A stretch of DNA of 64,000 nucleotides from Siphonodentalium dalli (GCA_032622095.1 CP136061.1:255699582-255763581); one strand, 5' to 3'; shown: positions 22,633 to 33,642, counted from the first letter of the stretch. Notes: generated by a model from the letters alone, not told the origin. A program made the numbers and translations.

Positions 22633-23203
22633 TTCTGTTGCACATGTAACATAATGCTTCGTAACAATTTATCGCTACGCTGAGACGAGTTGAAAAAATA
22701 TACTGCAGTTTTCTCACAGGGACTTTATATCATTTGTAACACAGTCCTGTCTACGAGCGGTCACTGTGGATCTCTTAAATCATATAACGATTCGTAACAC
22801 TTTGTAACATATCGCTGCATTGAGATGAGTTTTAATAATATGCTGCGTTTTTGGGGGGGGGGGGTGACTTAATATCATTTGTAAAATGTACCGGTAACGC
22901 CTCATAACACTTTGCAACATATCGCTACAATAAAAGGAGGTGAAGAAACATTGAATGCTGCATTTTTTTTTACGGGGACTTTGTAAGTTTCAGTTTGTAG
23001 GGCCAGTCTCTGTGGAATCTCAGAAATCATGAAACGCTTTGTAACATATCGTTACACTGAGACGAAGGGAAAAAATATGTTGCAGTTTTCTCACGGGACT
23101 GGTACAATGTTTGGGGACATCTGTAAACAGTAATTAAAAATTTCATCCTATAATATAAATTGTAGTGCACAGAATATAACCACTAAATTTAATACTCTTA
23201 CCT

Positions 23204-23351
23204 AAGTTACCACAGGAGCTTGGAACTTTATCAATAACTGCCTTAATTATGCTAATTAGCATTTTTTTTTGGCCCAGCATTATGGCCAAAAAAATGGTAA
23301 TTAGGCTAATTAATGCAATTATTAATCAAGTTCCACACTCCTGTGGTCTTA
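23204..23351. mobile_element. 148-bp foldback element
   Basis: 'taccacaggagcttggaact' faces 'agttccacactcctgtggt'. The inner arms around 'ttaattatgctaattagcat' also pair. It has no coding capacity and is MITE-like. 23352-23980 contains only a small 'ctaatgtaattatcc' hairpin near 23700. Confidence 0.75.
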
Positions 23352-23984
23352 CAAAATGACAAGTGGTGCCTGCTGGGAAAATGTAAATAAAATTATAAAT
23401 GAAACGAAAACTAAAAAGTTGTGTATGTTTAGTCATGCATTTCGAAACGTCGCAAATACGACCAAATTTACACTCTGTAAACAGCTTGGGAATGTTTATT
23501 ATATTGGGGCATTGTCTTTATTTGGATAGTTATTTATTATTCTTTTATTAGCTTTCATAGCGTTCGTGAACAAAAATGTGTACTGCGAAGCGAGTGCGAA
23601 TAAAATAGCGTCCTAAGTTACTATGCAACGGACTACAAATATCATTGCGCGCAAGTTCTTTTGGGTCGTTTTTGTTGCACTGATAAAATCTCGACCTAAT
23701 GTAATTATCCGATATAATTACATTAGCTTTGATAAACTCAACGGCAATTTACTATAGAAAATGAAGTGGGTGTAATTATAATGGTTATAATTGTTTTTAA
23801 TTATGTTAAAAAATTAAAGGGACACATTGGAAATCTTTTTATCAACTTGTATCATAATCATCAATATCTAAATGAAAACAAATGACAATGTCAATGACAT
23901 TATTATTATAAAAGTTAAAAATAATTTTTTTTTTAAATCAATTTTTTTTTCAATTTTTTCTCGAAAAAGGGTCATAACTCCTTT

Positions 23985-24215
23985 AAAATAAATCGGATCA
24001 AACCCATATTCAAAAAATGTTTGAGTTAAGGCAGAATGTGTGAATTCTAAGTAGAAAAAGGGCCATAACTCTGTAACAAAAACTCGGATCAAACCCAAAT
24101 TCGAACTCGATCTGTATTCTGGGCTGATATACCCATATACAAAATTTGCTTCTGATTGGATAGAAAATGTTTGAGTTATCGCATTACACGTGAAATGTCT
24201 ACGGACGGACGGACG
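23985..24215 (+). repeat. R-family dispersed repeat
   Basis: 'gggccataactctgtaacaa', 'cgaactcgatctgtattctg', 'aaatgtttgagttatcgca' and an 'acggacggacgga' tail. Further copies are at 31.7-32.2 and 40.3-40.5 kb, all on this strand. Confidence 0.75.
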
Positions 24216-24459
24216 TACAGTTGAGACCTACCTTGTGCAAGTTTTTGTCCGACATCATTGCGGGGTTGCCTGTTTTTGTACAACTATACCATGTGGGGAC
24301 CACATTGGCCCTACAGTTGAAGGCGACCTTGTGCAAGTTTTTGTCCAACATCAAAGCGGGGTTTTTGTACAAATATTCTAAGGGGTGGGGTTCACTGCAT
24401 TTTTTTGGAAAAGTTTTCCTAGTTTGTACCACGCTGAGAATTTCTTAATTTCATGTGGG

Positions 24460-25330
24460 GTTATTTGCCCACAGAACTGTGGGGTCGTTTGAGTTGTAAT
24501 TGTATGCCACAGGACATTGACCTGTCCCCTATATAATGACATACTCCAGTACCCTACTAGTACAAAGCCAAGGAAACGCGACCCAGTAATGACTTGTACA
24601 GTAATCAGACGGCAACCCAATAATGTGCAACATCACAGACAAACTGTACATGACATGTGGGGTTGTTAGCCCAAAGCATTGTGGGGTTGTTAGTCCAAAG
24701 CACTGTGGGGTTGTTAGCACAAAGCACTGTGGGGTTGTTAGCCCAAAGCACTGTGGGGTTGTTAGCCCAAAGCACTGTGAGATACTTAAAGTTAACTTTC
24801 GAATCATTCTCTGTTTGTCATGGAGATGAGACAGGAACCCCTCAATGTGTCAGATCATAAGAAATATTTTTGAATTCATGTCGGGTTGTTTGCCTTGTTC
24901 TTACATTGGAGTTAAGATAAGGAAAATGCAAAATGATAGAGCACCGCACAATTAGTAAGATGGAACTGAAGATGTCATATGGGGTTGTTTGCAAACATTG
25001 AGAAACAAATTCGGCAAATTTAAAAAAAAAATGGCATCAAGTCGAGAATTCATGAGGGATTGTTCGCCTAAAGCCTTGTCGGGTCGTTTTTTGCCTTAAA
25101 TTATAAATTGTTCTACTTTTATATGACCTTGAACTGTCCATTGTAGTTGAATGACATACATGAGTACACACCGTGCCATGAACAAGCGACCCAACAATTA
25201 CTCACCTTATGTCATGAGACTGCAACCTTAAACTGCAAGATCATGGACATATTGTGGATGTCAAGTGGGGTTGTTTGTCCACAGCCTTGTGGGGTCGTTT
25301 TGATTATAATTTGTTCTCCCGTAATTCACT
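24460..25330 (+). repeat. 'gtggggttgtt' duplicated block, copy 1
   Basis: This roughly 870-bp block is rich in 'tgtggggttgtt' words and contains the 24-bp array below. It is repeated in diverged form at 28885-29510. It ends with 'gtggatgtcaagtggggttg' and 'tttgttctccc', present in both copies. No gene. Confidence 0.75.
24655..24779 (+). repeat. 24-bp tandem repeat, about five copies
   Basis: The unit is 'tgtggggttgttagcccaaa' plus 'gcac'. The other block copy (29155-29210) has only two units, so the array expanded after duplication. Confidence 0.9.
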
Positions 25331-25345
25331 AATGAAGCATGGCAT

Positions 25346-25770
25346 GAACTTTGACTGCCTTCTGCGGTTAAACTCACAAGTGATTAACATAGAAATAACC
25401 CCATAACGTACCTTAACGTACTAATGAAGCATGACATGAACTTTGATTTCTTGGGGTAACCCCACAAGACAAGAAAATAGAAATAACCCCATAAGATATA
25501 CCGGTATAACATAATGAAGAACGGCATGAACTTTGACTGCCTTCTGGGGTTAACCCCACAAGTGATGAACATATAAATAACCTCATAAGGTACCTTAAGT
25601 TACTAATAAAGCAGGACATGGAGTTTGCTTTCTGGTGTTAACCCCTCAAGTCAATAATATAATAAAGAACGTCATAAGGTATCTTAAGTGATATGAAGCA
25701 TGACATGAACTTAGACTGCTTTCTGGGGTTAACCCCACAAGTTAAGAACATAGAAATAACCTCATAAAGC
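25346..25770 (+). repeat. About 90-bp tandem repeat, 4.7 copies
   Basis: Units start at 25346, 25438, 25528, 25620 and 25707. Each has 'gaactttgactgccttctgg', 'gttaaccccacaag' and 'aaataacc-cataa'. Spacing varies from 87 to 92 bp. Confidence 0.85.
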
Positions 25771-26228
25771 CGTAAGATAAATTATAAATGGCAACATGCC
25801 ATATTTTGGACAAACAGCTGTATGGAGTGTAGGTATTATAATATTATGATATTCGGTCTTATAATCTCATTCATATTTACTCTGACAATTACTGTACGGT
25901 ACCCAAGTATAATTATATTCAGTAAATTAGTATTTTGAGAAATGAGAAGTAAAAATGTCAGTCATGGTGTTGGCAGATAAATGCAGAGAATAATAATTGA
26001 ATACAGTTAACGGAACTTAGGTGAGTATATGTACACTTATTTATTTAATGGAATATATTAATATCGTTATAAAATGTCAAGTCTCATGTGTTTTAGACCC
26101 CAAAACTAAGTATTCCAGGTGAGAACGGTGTTAGCAATTCATACTTCAACACAACGATTCAACTATCTCCTTTCCAGGTAATACCGGTATTCCTTGAGGA
26201 CTATTGTTTTTTCTTCTTCCCTCATTTT

Positions 26229-26667
26229 GTCGTTTCATATCAGATGATGTCTCTTACATATATGCCAGGATTTTCAAGTTCTCGTATGACATCATTCGAA
26301 TCGTCATCACTTTCACTGAAATTGTCATCAGAGGATTCAGATCAGTCCGAAAACATTAAATTAACATCCATTGCTGTTAACACTGGAAAGAACTCACTCA
26401 TACCATCATCGCTTGCACTGTTTGGAACTGGCGAACGTTAACCTGACGAACACCTAACTGTTAAACACTTTTAGTTTTCATCACTATCACTGTCGGAAAT
26501 CTTACGTTTTCATAATTTACTATTTGTTTTTCATTTTGTAATGAACAAAGTCATCTGTATCGGACGAACTGGAACTTAAACATAGTCAGAAGAAGAATCA
26601 ACACTCATTTCGTGCGACAGATATGGCTCAATGTCTTCGATCATCGTCAAAGTCGGAGTAATCAACC
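26229..26667 (-). pseudogene. Decayed acidic, Ser/Asp-rich coding remnant with splice acceptor
   Basis: A strong minus-strand acceptor 'tttgtttttcag' ends at 26668. In the phase left by the 27641-27779 candidate, 30 codons follow to a TAA at 26576 (including MIEDIEPYLSHEMSVDSSSD). Beyond it other frames stay acidic: KRKISDSDSDEN, then SESSDDNFSESDDDSND and VIRELENPG, separated by stops. Either a short last exon followed by UTR or, as I favour, a frameshifted gene remnant. Acidic N-termini of this sort occur in transposase-derived proteins including piggyBac-derived ones, but no catalytic motif is present, so the family is unknown. Confidence 0.35.
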
Positions 26668-26837
26668 CTGAAAAACAAAGACATAAATATTTATTATATG
26701 CTCTTCTATGAATTATCAATGAGGTCAAATAAAACTAATTGTTTCAAGTCTGCAACCGACCCTAAAATTGATATTGAATTGAATCCGGGGAATATAAGAT
26801 TGTTAATGACATGTCGCCGCATGAGTCAATGACTATT

Positions 26838-26935
26838 CTTGTTTTAGAATAGAATAGAATAATTTTATTACTATAGTGGCATGTGTAATTTGCAATTATA
26901 CAAATTATGTTACATAACATAAAGTTATAACACCT
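26838..26935 (-). repeat. LINE-like 3' tail with (ATTCT)n
   Basis: On the minus strand, 'agtaataaaattattctatt'+ctattc resembles a non-LTR element end with AATAAA and a short ATTCT tail. Confidence 0.4.
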
Positions 26936-26981
26936 AGCCCATAGGACCTATAAGTCACTTTATATACATCAAATTAATAGA

Positions 26982-27361
26982 TACCCTGCTTGACAAAGCA
27001 AGTGTCCAATGTCACCCGCGGTGTATTTGCCGTTCGGCCGCGGTGTCAGAGTTTGGAACTGCAGTTGAGCACCGCGGCCGAATGGCAAGTACACTGCGCC
27101 GAACGGCAAGTACACCATGGGTGAACAGCAACTACACCGCGGCTGGACCGCATGTACACCATGGTTAGATTTCTGGTTTGTATCATCTTTTTTCAGTTTA
27201 ATGAACATACACAGCAGCAACTACACCATGGCCAAATGGCAAGTACATAGCGACCCAACTGTAGTTAGCCGGTGGAGCCGCGGTGTAGTTGCATTTCAGC
27301 TGCGGTGGCAATGCTAACCGCACCGCGGTTAAGTGGACACTTGTTTTGTCCAGCAGGGTAT
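26982..27361. mobile_element. GC-rich foldback element with CCGCGG words
   Basis: Terminal inverted repeats 'taccctgcttgacaaagcaa' and 'gttttgtccagcagggta', about 40 bp each. The interior repeats 'accgcgg', 'caagtacacc' and 'gcaactacacc' in both orientations. It is much richer in GC than its surroundings. Confidence 0.65.
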
Positions 27362-27640
27362 AAGCGTATGCAGGGTAATGTTAACAAAGAACGTCTTAAT
27401 AAAACAAATATATGTACATATCTAGCTGTTTGGCATGGAAATGTGTTTTATATATACCGGTAGTGTACACTGTAAAATTGTAAATATATTTGTTTGTTTT
27501 TCAAAAATAAGTTTCAGTGTTTAAACATCATTTATATCTTTAGGCCAAATAAAAAAAATCACTTGTTTCCAATTTGTTTCCCAAATAAATCCAACCAACC
27601 AGCCAGGGAAATGTATTGCAAATTTATAGCAGACCAATAC

Positions 27641-27779
27641 CTTCATTGGATTCCTCGATGTCTTGCAGTGTGTCATTATCAGTATCATTGTATGTTGCTG
27701 AAGTTTTTTCTTCCTTTAATGCATACTAGTAACGTGTCACCAAAGACCTTCGGTACTGCATCAGTCTTTCAGACTTCTC
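27641..27779 (-). pseudogene. Candidate exon with one in-frame stop
   Basis: A 139-bp minus-strand segment lies between acceptor 'ttttctgtttctag' and donor GTATTG. In phase 0 it reads 46 codons, including EKSERLMQYRRSLVTRY, a TAG, then YALKEEKTSATYNDTDND and LQDIEESNE. It leaves one base that fits the phase of the 26667 acceptor. Charged composition and matching phase favour a real exon; the TAG argues for a pseudogene. Family not recognised. Confidence 0.4.
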
Positions 27780-27899
27780 CTAGAAACAGAAAACATTAAA
27801 TGTGAAATACATGCATAGATATACATCAGTTTTTAAAGAAATCATAGATTCAGTCAGAGTTGACGTCAATCTGTGCTAGAGTGATGATTTTCACTGGTA

Positions 27900-28225
27900 A
27901 ATATTATGTCATACTCTTGGGCTCCAAATAAACATGCATGCACGTTTATTATTTTCTTGGAAATTCCCCACCCCTGCACAGTGCTTATTTGGGTCTGCAC
28001 GTTTATTAATTTTGAAGCTATGAAAATTTAAATCAGCACAAACTCAAGATTTCTATATCAATATGGTGAGCTTATAGCTTTATACATGTACATATTCATG
28101 TATATGGCATACATGTGAATATTTAAATATTGAATAATACACCACATGACACATAGTATGTTGATTCCTATACTTGACATACTATAAAAATAGTTTGTTT
28201 AACAACAGTTATGTTGATGTTTTGC
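27900..28225 (+). repeat. Direct duplication, copy 1
   Basis: 'actcttgggctccaaataaa' through 'atgttgatgttttgc' recurs at 28433-28770 with the same order of words ('ccctgcacagtgcttatttg', 'aaatcagcacaaactcaaga', 'acaccacatgacacata'). Confidence 0.85.
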
Positions 28226-28432
28226 CACAGGGCCTGCACTTTTATTAGCAGCTCGAGAGTACTAAAGTGACAACTACCAGTACCAGTACTACACGTGGTG
28301 GTATCAAGATACGTTTATGTCGCGGTAAGGGCTGGACTGTTGTATGAACAGAACACTGACAAATCATTAAATGTGCAGAATCTGAGAAAAATAATCAGCT
28401 ATTTCTCACCTTATGTCATGAGACTGCAACCT

Positions 28433-28770
28433 TACTCTTGGGCTCCAAATAAACATGCATGCACGTTTATTATTTTCTTGGGTAATTTCCCCCCTGCACA
28501 GTGCTTATTTGGGTCTGCACATTTATTAATTTTGAGGCTATGAAAATTGAAATCAGCACAAACTCAAGATTTCTATGTGACTTTGATATCAAAATGGCGA
28601 GCTTGCGGGTATAACTTTATGCATGTACTTGTATATGTCATACATGTGAACATTTAAATATTGAATAAAACACCACATGACACATACTATGTTGATTCCT
28701 ATACTTGATACTTATTCCTATACTATAAAAATAGTTTGTTTAACCACCGTTAATATGTTGATGTTTTGCT
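28433..28770 (+). repeat. Direct duplication, copy 2
   Basis: Second copy of the 27900-28225 block, offset about 533 bp. It differs by small indels and is followed by 'ttcccccctgcactattatt' variants. Confidence 0.85.
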
Positions 28771-28884
28771 CAAGAGTTCCCCCTGCACTATTATTTGGGC
28801 CTGCACGTTTATTATCTTTCAACGGAATTCCCCCCCTGCACTATTATTTGGGCTTGCACTTTTATTTGGAGCCGAAGAGTAACC

Positions 28885-29510
28885 TGCAAGATCATGGACA
28901 TATTGTGGATGTCAAGTGGGGTTGTTTGTCCACAGCCCTGTGGGGTCGTTTGGATTATAATTTGTTCTCCCTATACTCATAGGACCTTGGGGTGACTTGG
29001 AATTGTATGCAACAGGACCTTGTCCTGTACCCTATAGAATGACATACTTTCGTACCCTAACAAAGCCAAGGAAAAGCGACCCAATAATGACTTGTACAGT
29101 AATGAGACAGCAACCCCACAACGTGCAACATCACGGACAAACTGTGCAGTATATGTGGGGTTGTTAGCCCAAATCATTGTGTGGTTGTTAGCTCAAAGCA
29201 ATGTGGGATAATTAAAGTTGAATTCGAATCATTCTAATTGTTATGGAGATGAGACAGGAACCCCTCAATGTGTCAAATCGAGAATTCATGAGGGATTGTA
29301 GCCTGAAAGCCTTGTCAGGGTCGATTTGAATTAAATTATAAATTTGTTCTTTTTTTCACATGACCTTGGACTGTCCTTTATCGGTTGAATGGCATACACG
29401 AGCACATGAACAAGCGACCCAACAATGACCCACCTTATGCCATGAGACTGCAACCGAAACCTGGAAGATCATGGACATATTGTGGATGTCAAGTGGGGTT
29501 GTCAAAGAAC
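28885..29510 (+). repeat. 'gtggggttgtt' duplicated block, copy 2
   Basis: Diverged repeat of 24460-25330. The piece 'gatcatggacatattgtgga' appears at both its start and end, so at least two and a half units existed here. Confidence 0.75.
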
Positions 29511-29767
29511 AAACGGAAGTGGTTAGTGCCACGTTATTTTTTTACGTGGTTCTAACACTCAAAACTGGATCTGCGTTCATGAACGCCGGGAAATAATGGT
29601 ATCTGCTACATCGAAAGTCAGACTATTTTGCCAAGTTTTGGGTCTCTTAAAGGTCATAGATTCATGCACAATTTACATGTATGTGGCACCTGTTAAAACT
29701 GCTATATTCACGAAATTGGTGTTAGCGGCTCAAATTATCATGTTTGAAAGCCGGGAAATATCGTGGT

Positions 29768-29768
<1 letters not shown>

Positions 29769-29806
<38 letters not shown>
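29769..29806 (+). repeat. G38 homopolymer
   Basis: An uninterrupted run of 38 G. Real length is uncertain because such tracts are poorly sequenced. 29511-30060 holds nothing else I can support. Confidence 0.9.
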
Positions 29807-29807
<1 letters not shown>

Positions 29808-30069
29808 GTTCATCACCCGAAAAAAATAGTTCACTGTGAATAACAATTTACACCGAGCCATGTGTGCTCATCACTCATCTTGCGTCAAAATCACCAAAAT
29901 TTATTGTTATGGTCAATAGTTTCATTTTTGATGTACCCATTGGTGTTATGAGAATGAGTCTTATTGTCTTAGTTATTGACTCTTTAATTCTTGAGATGTG
30001 ACACCTGGTTAAATATTTTCTTGTCACCTATTTTCACTATTTCCAATACTGGCAATAGACAAAAAATCT

Positions 30070-30384
30070 TTTAAATATCACCACTAGGCCTACCATCATC
30101 ATGATTATAAACAATGACAGTGTCCATACCTTCGCTATTTCGGAAATATGCGAGCATCGTCTCCGATGAACGGTTCAGCGTCCTTGGATACGTGTTTACA
30201 TTACAATTCTCAGAATTTTTCGATTTCTCACGATCGCAGACGTCACTGTGTTCGCACTTCCTCACTGCTCACTTGCGTTAAAACCCGTCGATTTTGGTTT
30301 CCTTCCACCGACCATACCTCTAGGTTTAACACATTTTCTCTGTTTTACCAAATTGCTCAATGTTTTCGCTTTTATAGCAACCAT
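30070..30384 (-). other. Possible first coding exon of a nested gene
   Basis: Downstream of the NRF1/CCAAT cluster on the minus strand, an ATG at 30384 opens 40 codons rich in Lys and Arg (starting MVAIKAKTLSNLVKQRK) to a TGA at 30262. Possible donors are GTAAAA after the 12th codon and GTGAGC near the end. A second frame (30071-30265; NTYPRTLNRSSETMLAYF) reaches a 'gcgaag|gtatgg' donor. I do not recognise either product, and only context suggests a gene. Confidence 0.3.
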
Positions 30385-30448
30385 TTTCTCATAAATATCA
30401 GAAAGAAATAGCGGAAATGTCAATTTATATTTTACGGGAAGTGACCTC

Positions 30449-30490
30449 TGCGCATGCGCACACCTTGTCATTAATGCGATCAGCCAATCA
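30449..30490. promoter_or_regulatory. NRF1-like palindrome plus CCAAT box
   Basis: 'tgcgcatgcgca' matches the NRF1 consensus. 'cagccaatcag' 25 bp away matches a CCAAT box. The islet has several CpGs in AT-rich surroundings, as at housekeeping promoters. Direction is not determined. Confidence 0.45.
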
Positions 30491-31345
30491 GATTCATCCT
30501 TTCGGGAAATTCTCTTCAAAACGAGTCTAGTTAACCAAACATTCGTGCATTGAAAAGCAATTGTCGTACCTAACAAAAACGGGACATCTGATCTGATACA
30601 TTTTTCACTGTTCTAGTTGTAATAAATAAATTTTGGTTGGGTTATTGCAAGGGCTATTAAAAACAGAATTAAAAACACAATTTTTTTTTTATTTATATGA
30701 TAATTTATTAATTGGATCCTGTACAAACGAAAAACTTACCCATCTCAAAATCGAAAATTTATCGGAGAATTAATCATTTTTCACCTGCATCCTACCGGTA
30801 CCTTAAATTAATCATTCAATGATAACAAAAAATGAAATTGTTACTCTTAGTCTTGGGTACCTTTTTTCAAACATCTCTAAAGTCAATTGTTTGTCATTAT
30901 CGAAAATATTCTGAGGTGCATCCATTAATTATTCTTGACAATCATGAAAAGTTCAACAAGTGATTTCGACGAACTCTGCGTGCTCAACTTTTGAACTTCG
31001 CCACGGCTATGCCAATTTTAAACAGCTCATCAAAAACATCGAATGAAAAACAGAATAATCATATATATATAATGAACAACTGCGATTTAGGCCCTACCAC
31101 TAAAACTGACAAAGGAGGAGGAAAAATGTGCTTCACTCCTTCAGATTAAATATAGTTCCCACACCAGTGACCAGACGACGGAAGTTTGACAAAACGGCAT
31201 TATAACTTCCCAGAATTCAACACCAAAACGAAATATAAATCGGGATATGCTCTAGAATTGTTATAATTGCGAAAATGACACGATGCTTATAGTATTTTTA
31301 CTCATGGCTAGTATTCACACAAATTAAGATTCCCATTTGACTTAC

Positions 31346-31480
31346 CTTCTATTTAGAGCGTGGCGTCATGGCCGACATCAGAACAAAATGGCGGCGCAAA
31401 TCTCGTCAAGTCTCGCGCAATCTCTTCTCATCCGATAATCAGCGACACCGCTTCAAATTCGCGAGTTACGGTGTTGTCCA
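31346..31480 (-). promoter_or_regulatory. YY1-type promoter and possible 5' exon with donor
   Basis: CpG-rich patch with 'aaaatggcggc' (YY1 initiator motif) and 'tctcgcgc'. On the minus strand a transcript from here would reach a consensus donor 'agaag|gtaagt' at 31346. That looks like a non-coding first exon of a minus-strand gene within the PRMT6-like intron; the 27641 and 26667 exon candidates lie downstream on the same strand. 30600-31330 otherwise shows nothing. Confidence 0.45.
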
Positions 31481-31588
31481 TCGAATACTGGTTTTAAAGT
31501 GTCCATGGGCTTGGACAAAAACGTAATGGGGTTTATTTTTTTATTGATCCTGCGACCCCAGTACGTCGAAAAATACAGCAATCACGAA

Positions 31589-31616
31589 TAGCATGTGGGG
31601 TCGACCCCACATGCTA
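31589..31616. repeat. Perfect 28-nt palindrome
   Basis: 'agcatgtgggg' TCGA 'ccccacatgct', extended by one pair. It marks the meeting of two opposed 'tgtgggg' words of the block repeats. Confidence 0.8.
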
Positions 31617-31679
31617 AAACAACCCCACATTGTATATATGGACACAAGGAAGACCCCACATTGTCGCTCCACTAAGAGC

Positions 31680-32215
31680 GGACGGACGGACGGACGAACG
31701 ACGAGTGGTCAATCCGGACAACGACACTATGTTTACCATACATGGTATGGGTAAACATAAAAAGGGCCATAACTCCTTTAAAATAAATTGGCTCAAACCC
31801 ATACTCGAACTCGATCTGTATTTTGGGCTGATATACCCATATACAAAATTTGCTTCTGATTGGATAGAAAATGTTTGAGTTATCGCATTACACGTGAAGT
31901 GTCTACGGACAGACGGACGGACGGACGGACGAACGAACGACGAGTGGTCAATCCGGACAACGACACTATGTTTACCATACATGGTATGGGTAAACATAAA
32001 AAGGGCCATAACTCCTTTAAAATAAATTGGCTCAAACCCATACTCGAACTCGATCTGTATTTTGGGTTGAGAAACCCATATACAAAATTAGGTTCCGATC
32101 GGATATAAAATGTTTGAGTTATCGCATTATGCGTAATGTGTCTATGGATGGACCGACAGATGGACAGACTATGGCCTGACGAACAACGAGTGATCAATCT
32201 GAACGCGACACCCCT
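31680..32215 (+). repeat. R-family repeat, tandem dimer (period about 239 bp)
   Basis: Two copies of 'gggccataactcctttaaaa' .. 'gagttatcgcatta' separated by 'acggacggacgga' and 'ggtcaatccggacaacgaca', each with a 'tttaccatacatggtatggg' palindrome. Open frames on both strands come from the repeat. 32216-32620 holds nothing more. Confidence 0.85.
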
Positions 32216-32622
32216 CTCCAATCCCAGCAACAAATAATGAATAGACCATATTGATGTATATGTTTGGATCCGAACAGTAGAATCCAGCAAGGAATGAATA
32301 AGTTAAATCAATTTGCCAATATTTCCACAGAAACATGGGAATTCTTTTCAACAACAATTAAGTGATGTGCCACATACCCCCACAAATCAAATATTTACTG
32401 GGATCAAGTTTCTCTGTTCTGAACAATCTCCTCATTATCTAAGTATAGTTGTATAAGTAGATTCTTATTTAACATTAAGCTGCCTCATCCAATTCAACAC
32501 AAAATTAGTAAATTATTCCTCGATCAGCCAATATTCTGCTTACCAAGCAAATAGATCAGAGTTTGAAAAGGTTGAATAAACTGGGGATTTGATTTATAAT
32601 AGTGATGAGCATAAACCTGAAC

Positions 32623-32986
32623 TTAAAGTGACGTGAAACACTCCGGTAGGGTGATCAAATAGAAATGGAGAATAATCTTGTTGAAAGTAGTTGTTTTACA
32701 CCAATATTATATCCAAATTGACAACACACACCATCATTCTTATATATTAATTAAAAGAAGTGACTGTCGAAGACGAAATCGTTTTCGTTAGACGCGTCCC
32801 GAATCGAGTAGTAAATATTTACAATTGAACATGGTTCAGACAATGTTTTTTATGGAGTGGTACGGTCGATTTGCTTGAGATTTTCAACGATGTTAGTAGA
32901 ATGCTACATTCCTCCAGTTAGCATAGCACCTGTATACTAACTAATCAGTTTCACGCATCAGGAACAAGTACATAATATGTCTTTAA
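32623..32986 (+). mobile_element. K-family TTAA element (K1)
   Basis: Bounded by TTAAAG .. CTTTAA with inner 'gtgaaac' / 'gtttcac'. It is about 364 bp. Other copies are at 56266-56640 (same strand) and 44811-45185 (reverse), also ending at TTAA. It is inserted in a partial duplicate of the neighbouring PRMT6-like exon end. Confidence 0.7.
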
Positions 32987-33022
32987 AACTGTCCTTTTTT
33001 CACCCCAGCATGAACACTGCGG
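32987..33022 (-). pseudogene. Duplicated 3' end of the PRMT6-like exon
   Basis: On the minus strand 'gtgttcatgctggggtgaaa' copies the last bases of the 33058 exon (VHAGAKK becomes VHAGVKK). The donor is changed from GGTCAGT to GGACAGT. The intron part of the duplicate continues beyond K1 at 32586-32622. It is non-functional as a splice unit. Confidence 0.65.
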
Positions 33023-33049
33023 ATTCGATTTATAATAATGATGAGTTTA

Positions 33050-33187
<138 letters not shown>

Positions 33188-33221
33188 TCAGCTTGGTTAC
33201 TTGGAGATTGGGCAATGTAGA

Positions 33222-33364
33222 AGTACAGTAATGGCCTAAGTAATTGACTCCTTAACCGAGAGCTTTCCGATGAATGGCAACAAGCCATATTTCCGACTAA
33301 ATCCTGAAAAGTTACCCATAATTATGCTGTGGTTAAGGAGTCGATTAATTAGAGCATTACTGTG
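33222..33364. mobile_element. M-family MITE, left arm shortened
   Basis: TACAGTAATGGCCTAAGTAA at the left, one full right arm, 'gagcattactgt' at the end. Confidence 0.8.
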
Positions 33365-33410
33365 GGAAGTTAATTCTTTGTGCTTCTCAAGTTTGTAGGG
33401 AATGTTCAAA

Positions 33411-33571
33411 TACAGTAATGCCCTAAATAACCGACTCCTTAACCACAGCAGAATTATGGGTAACTTTTCAGGATTTAGTCGGAAATATGGCTTGTTGCCA
33501 TTCATCAGAAAGCTCTCAATGTACTTCACTGCTGTGGTCAAGGAGTCGATTATTTAGGGCATTACTGTAGT
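33411..33571. mobile_element. M-family MITE, right arm shortened
   Basis: A full left arm, then 'ctgctgtggtcaaggagtcg' and 'gggcattactgta'. It lies 47 bp from the previous copy, with the opposite arm deleted. Confidence 0.8.
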
Positions 33572-33642
33572 AAGTTCAACTAAACAGGAAATGGCTTTGA
33601 AGTTTCAAATTGGGAGAAGAATAAGGAGAAGTATACTGTAAT

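Larger units (their letters stand above)
22300..23110 (+). repeat. Diverged tandem repeat of about 100-180 bp, five units
   Basis: Each unit has 'gtaacatatcgctac', 'tgagacgag', a 'cagggac'/'cgggac' word and, where complete, 'tgtggatctc'. Units start near 22310, 22665, 22790, 22900 and 23035. The first two are separated by the 5S-like block and a CT tract. Confidence 0.7.

Noticed and set aside
24623-24860. Frames with 'GVVSPKHC' and 'GLLAQST' repeats
   Set aside because: Translation of the 24-bp tandem repeat in two frames.
29596-29829. 77-codon frame ending in poly-glycine
   Set aside because: The glycines are the G38 run; nothing upstream supports a gene.
31614-32290. Overlapping open frames of 82-136 codons on both strands
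   Set aside because: They are translations of the tandem R repeat, including its acggacgg tail; the same peptides appear at other R copies.
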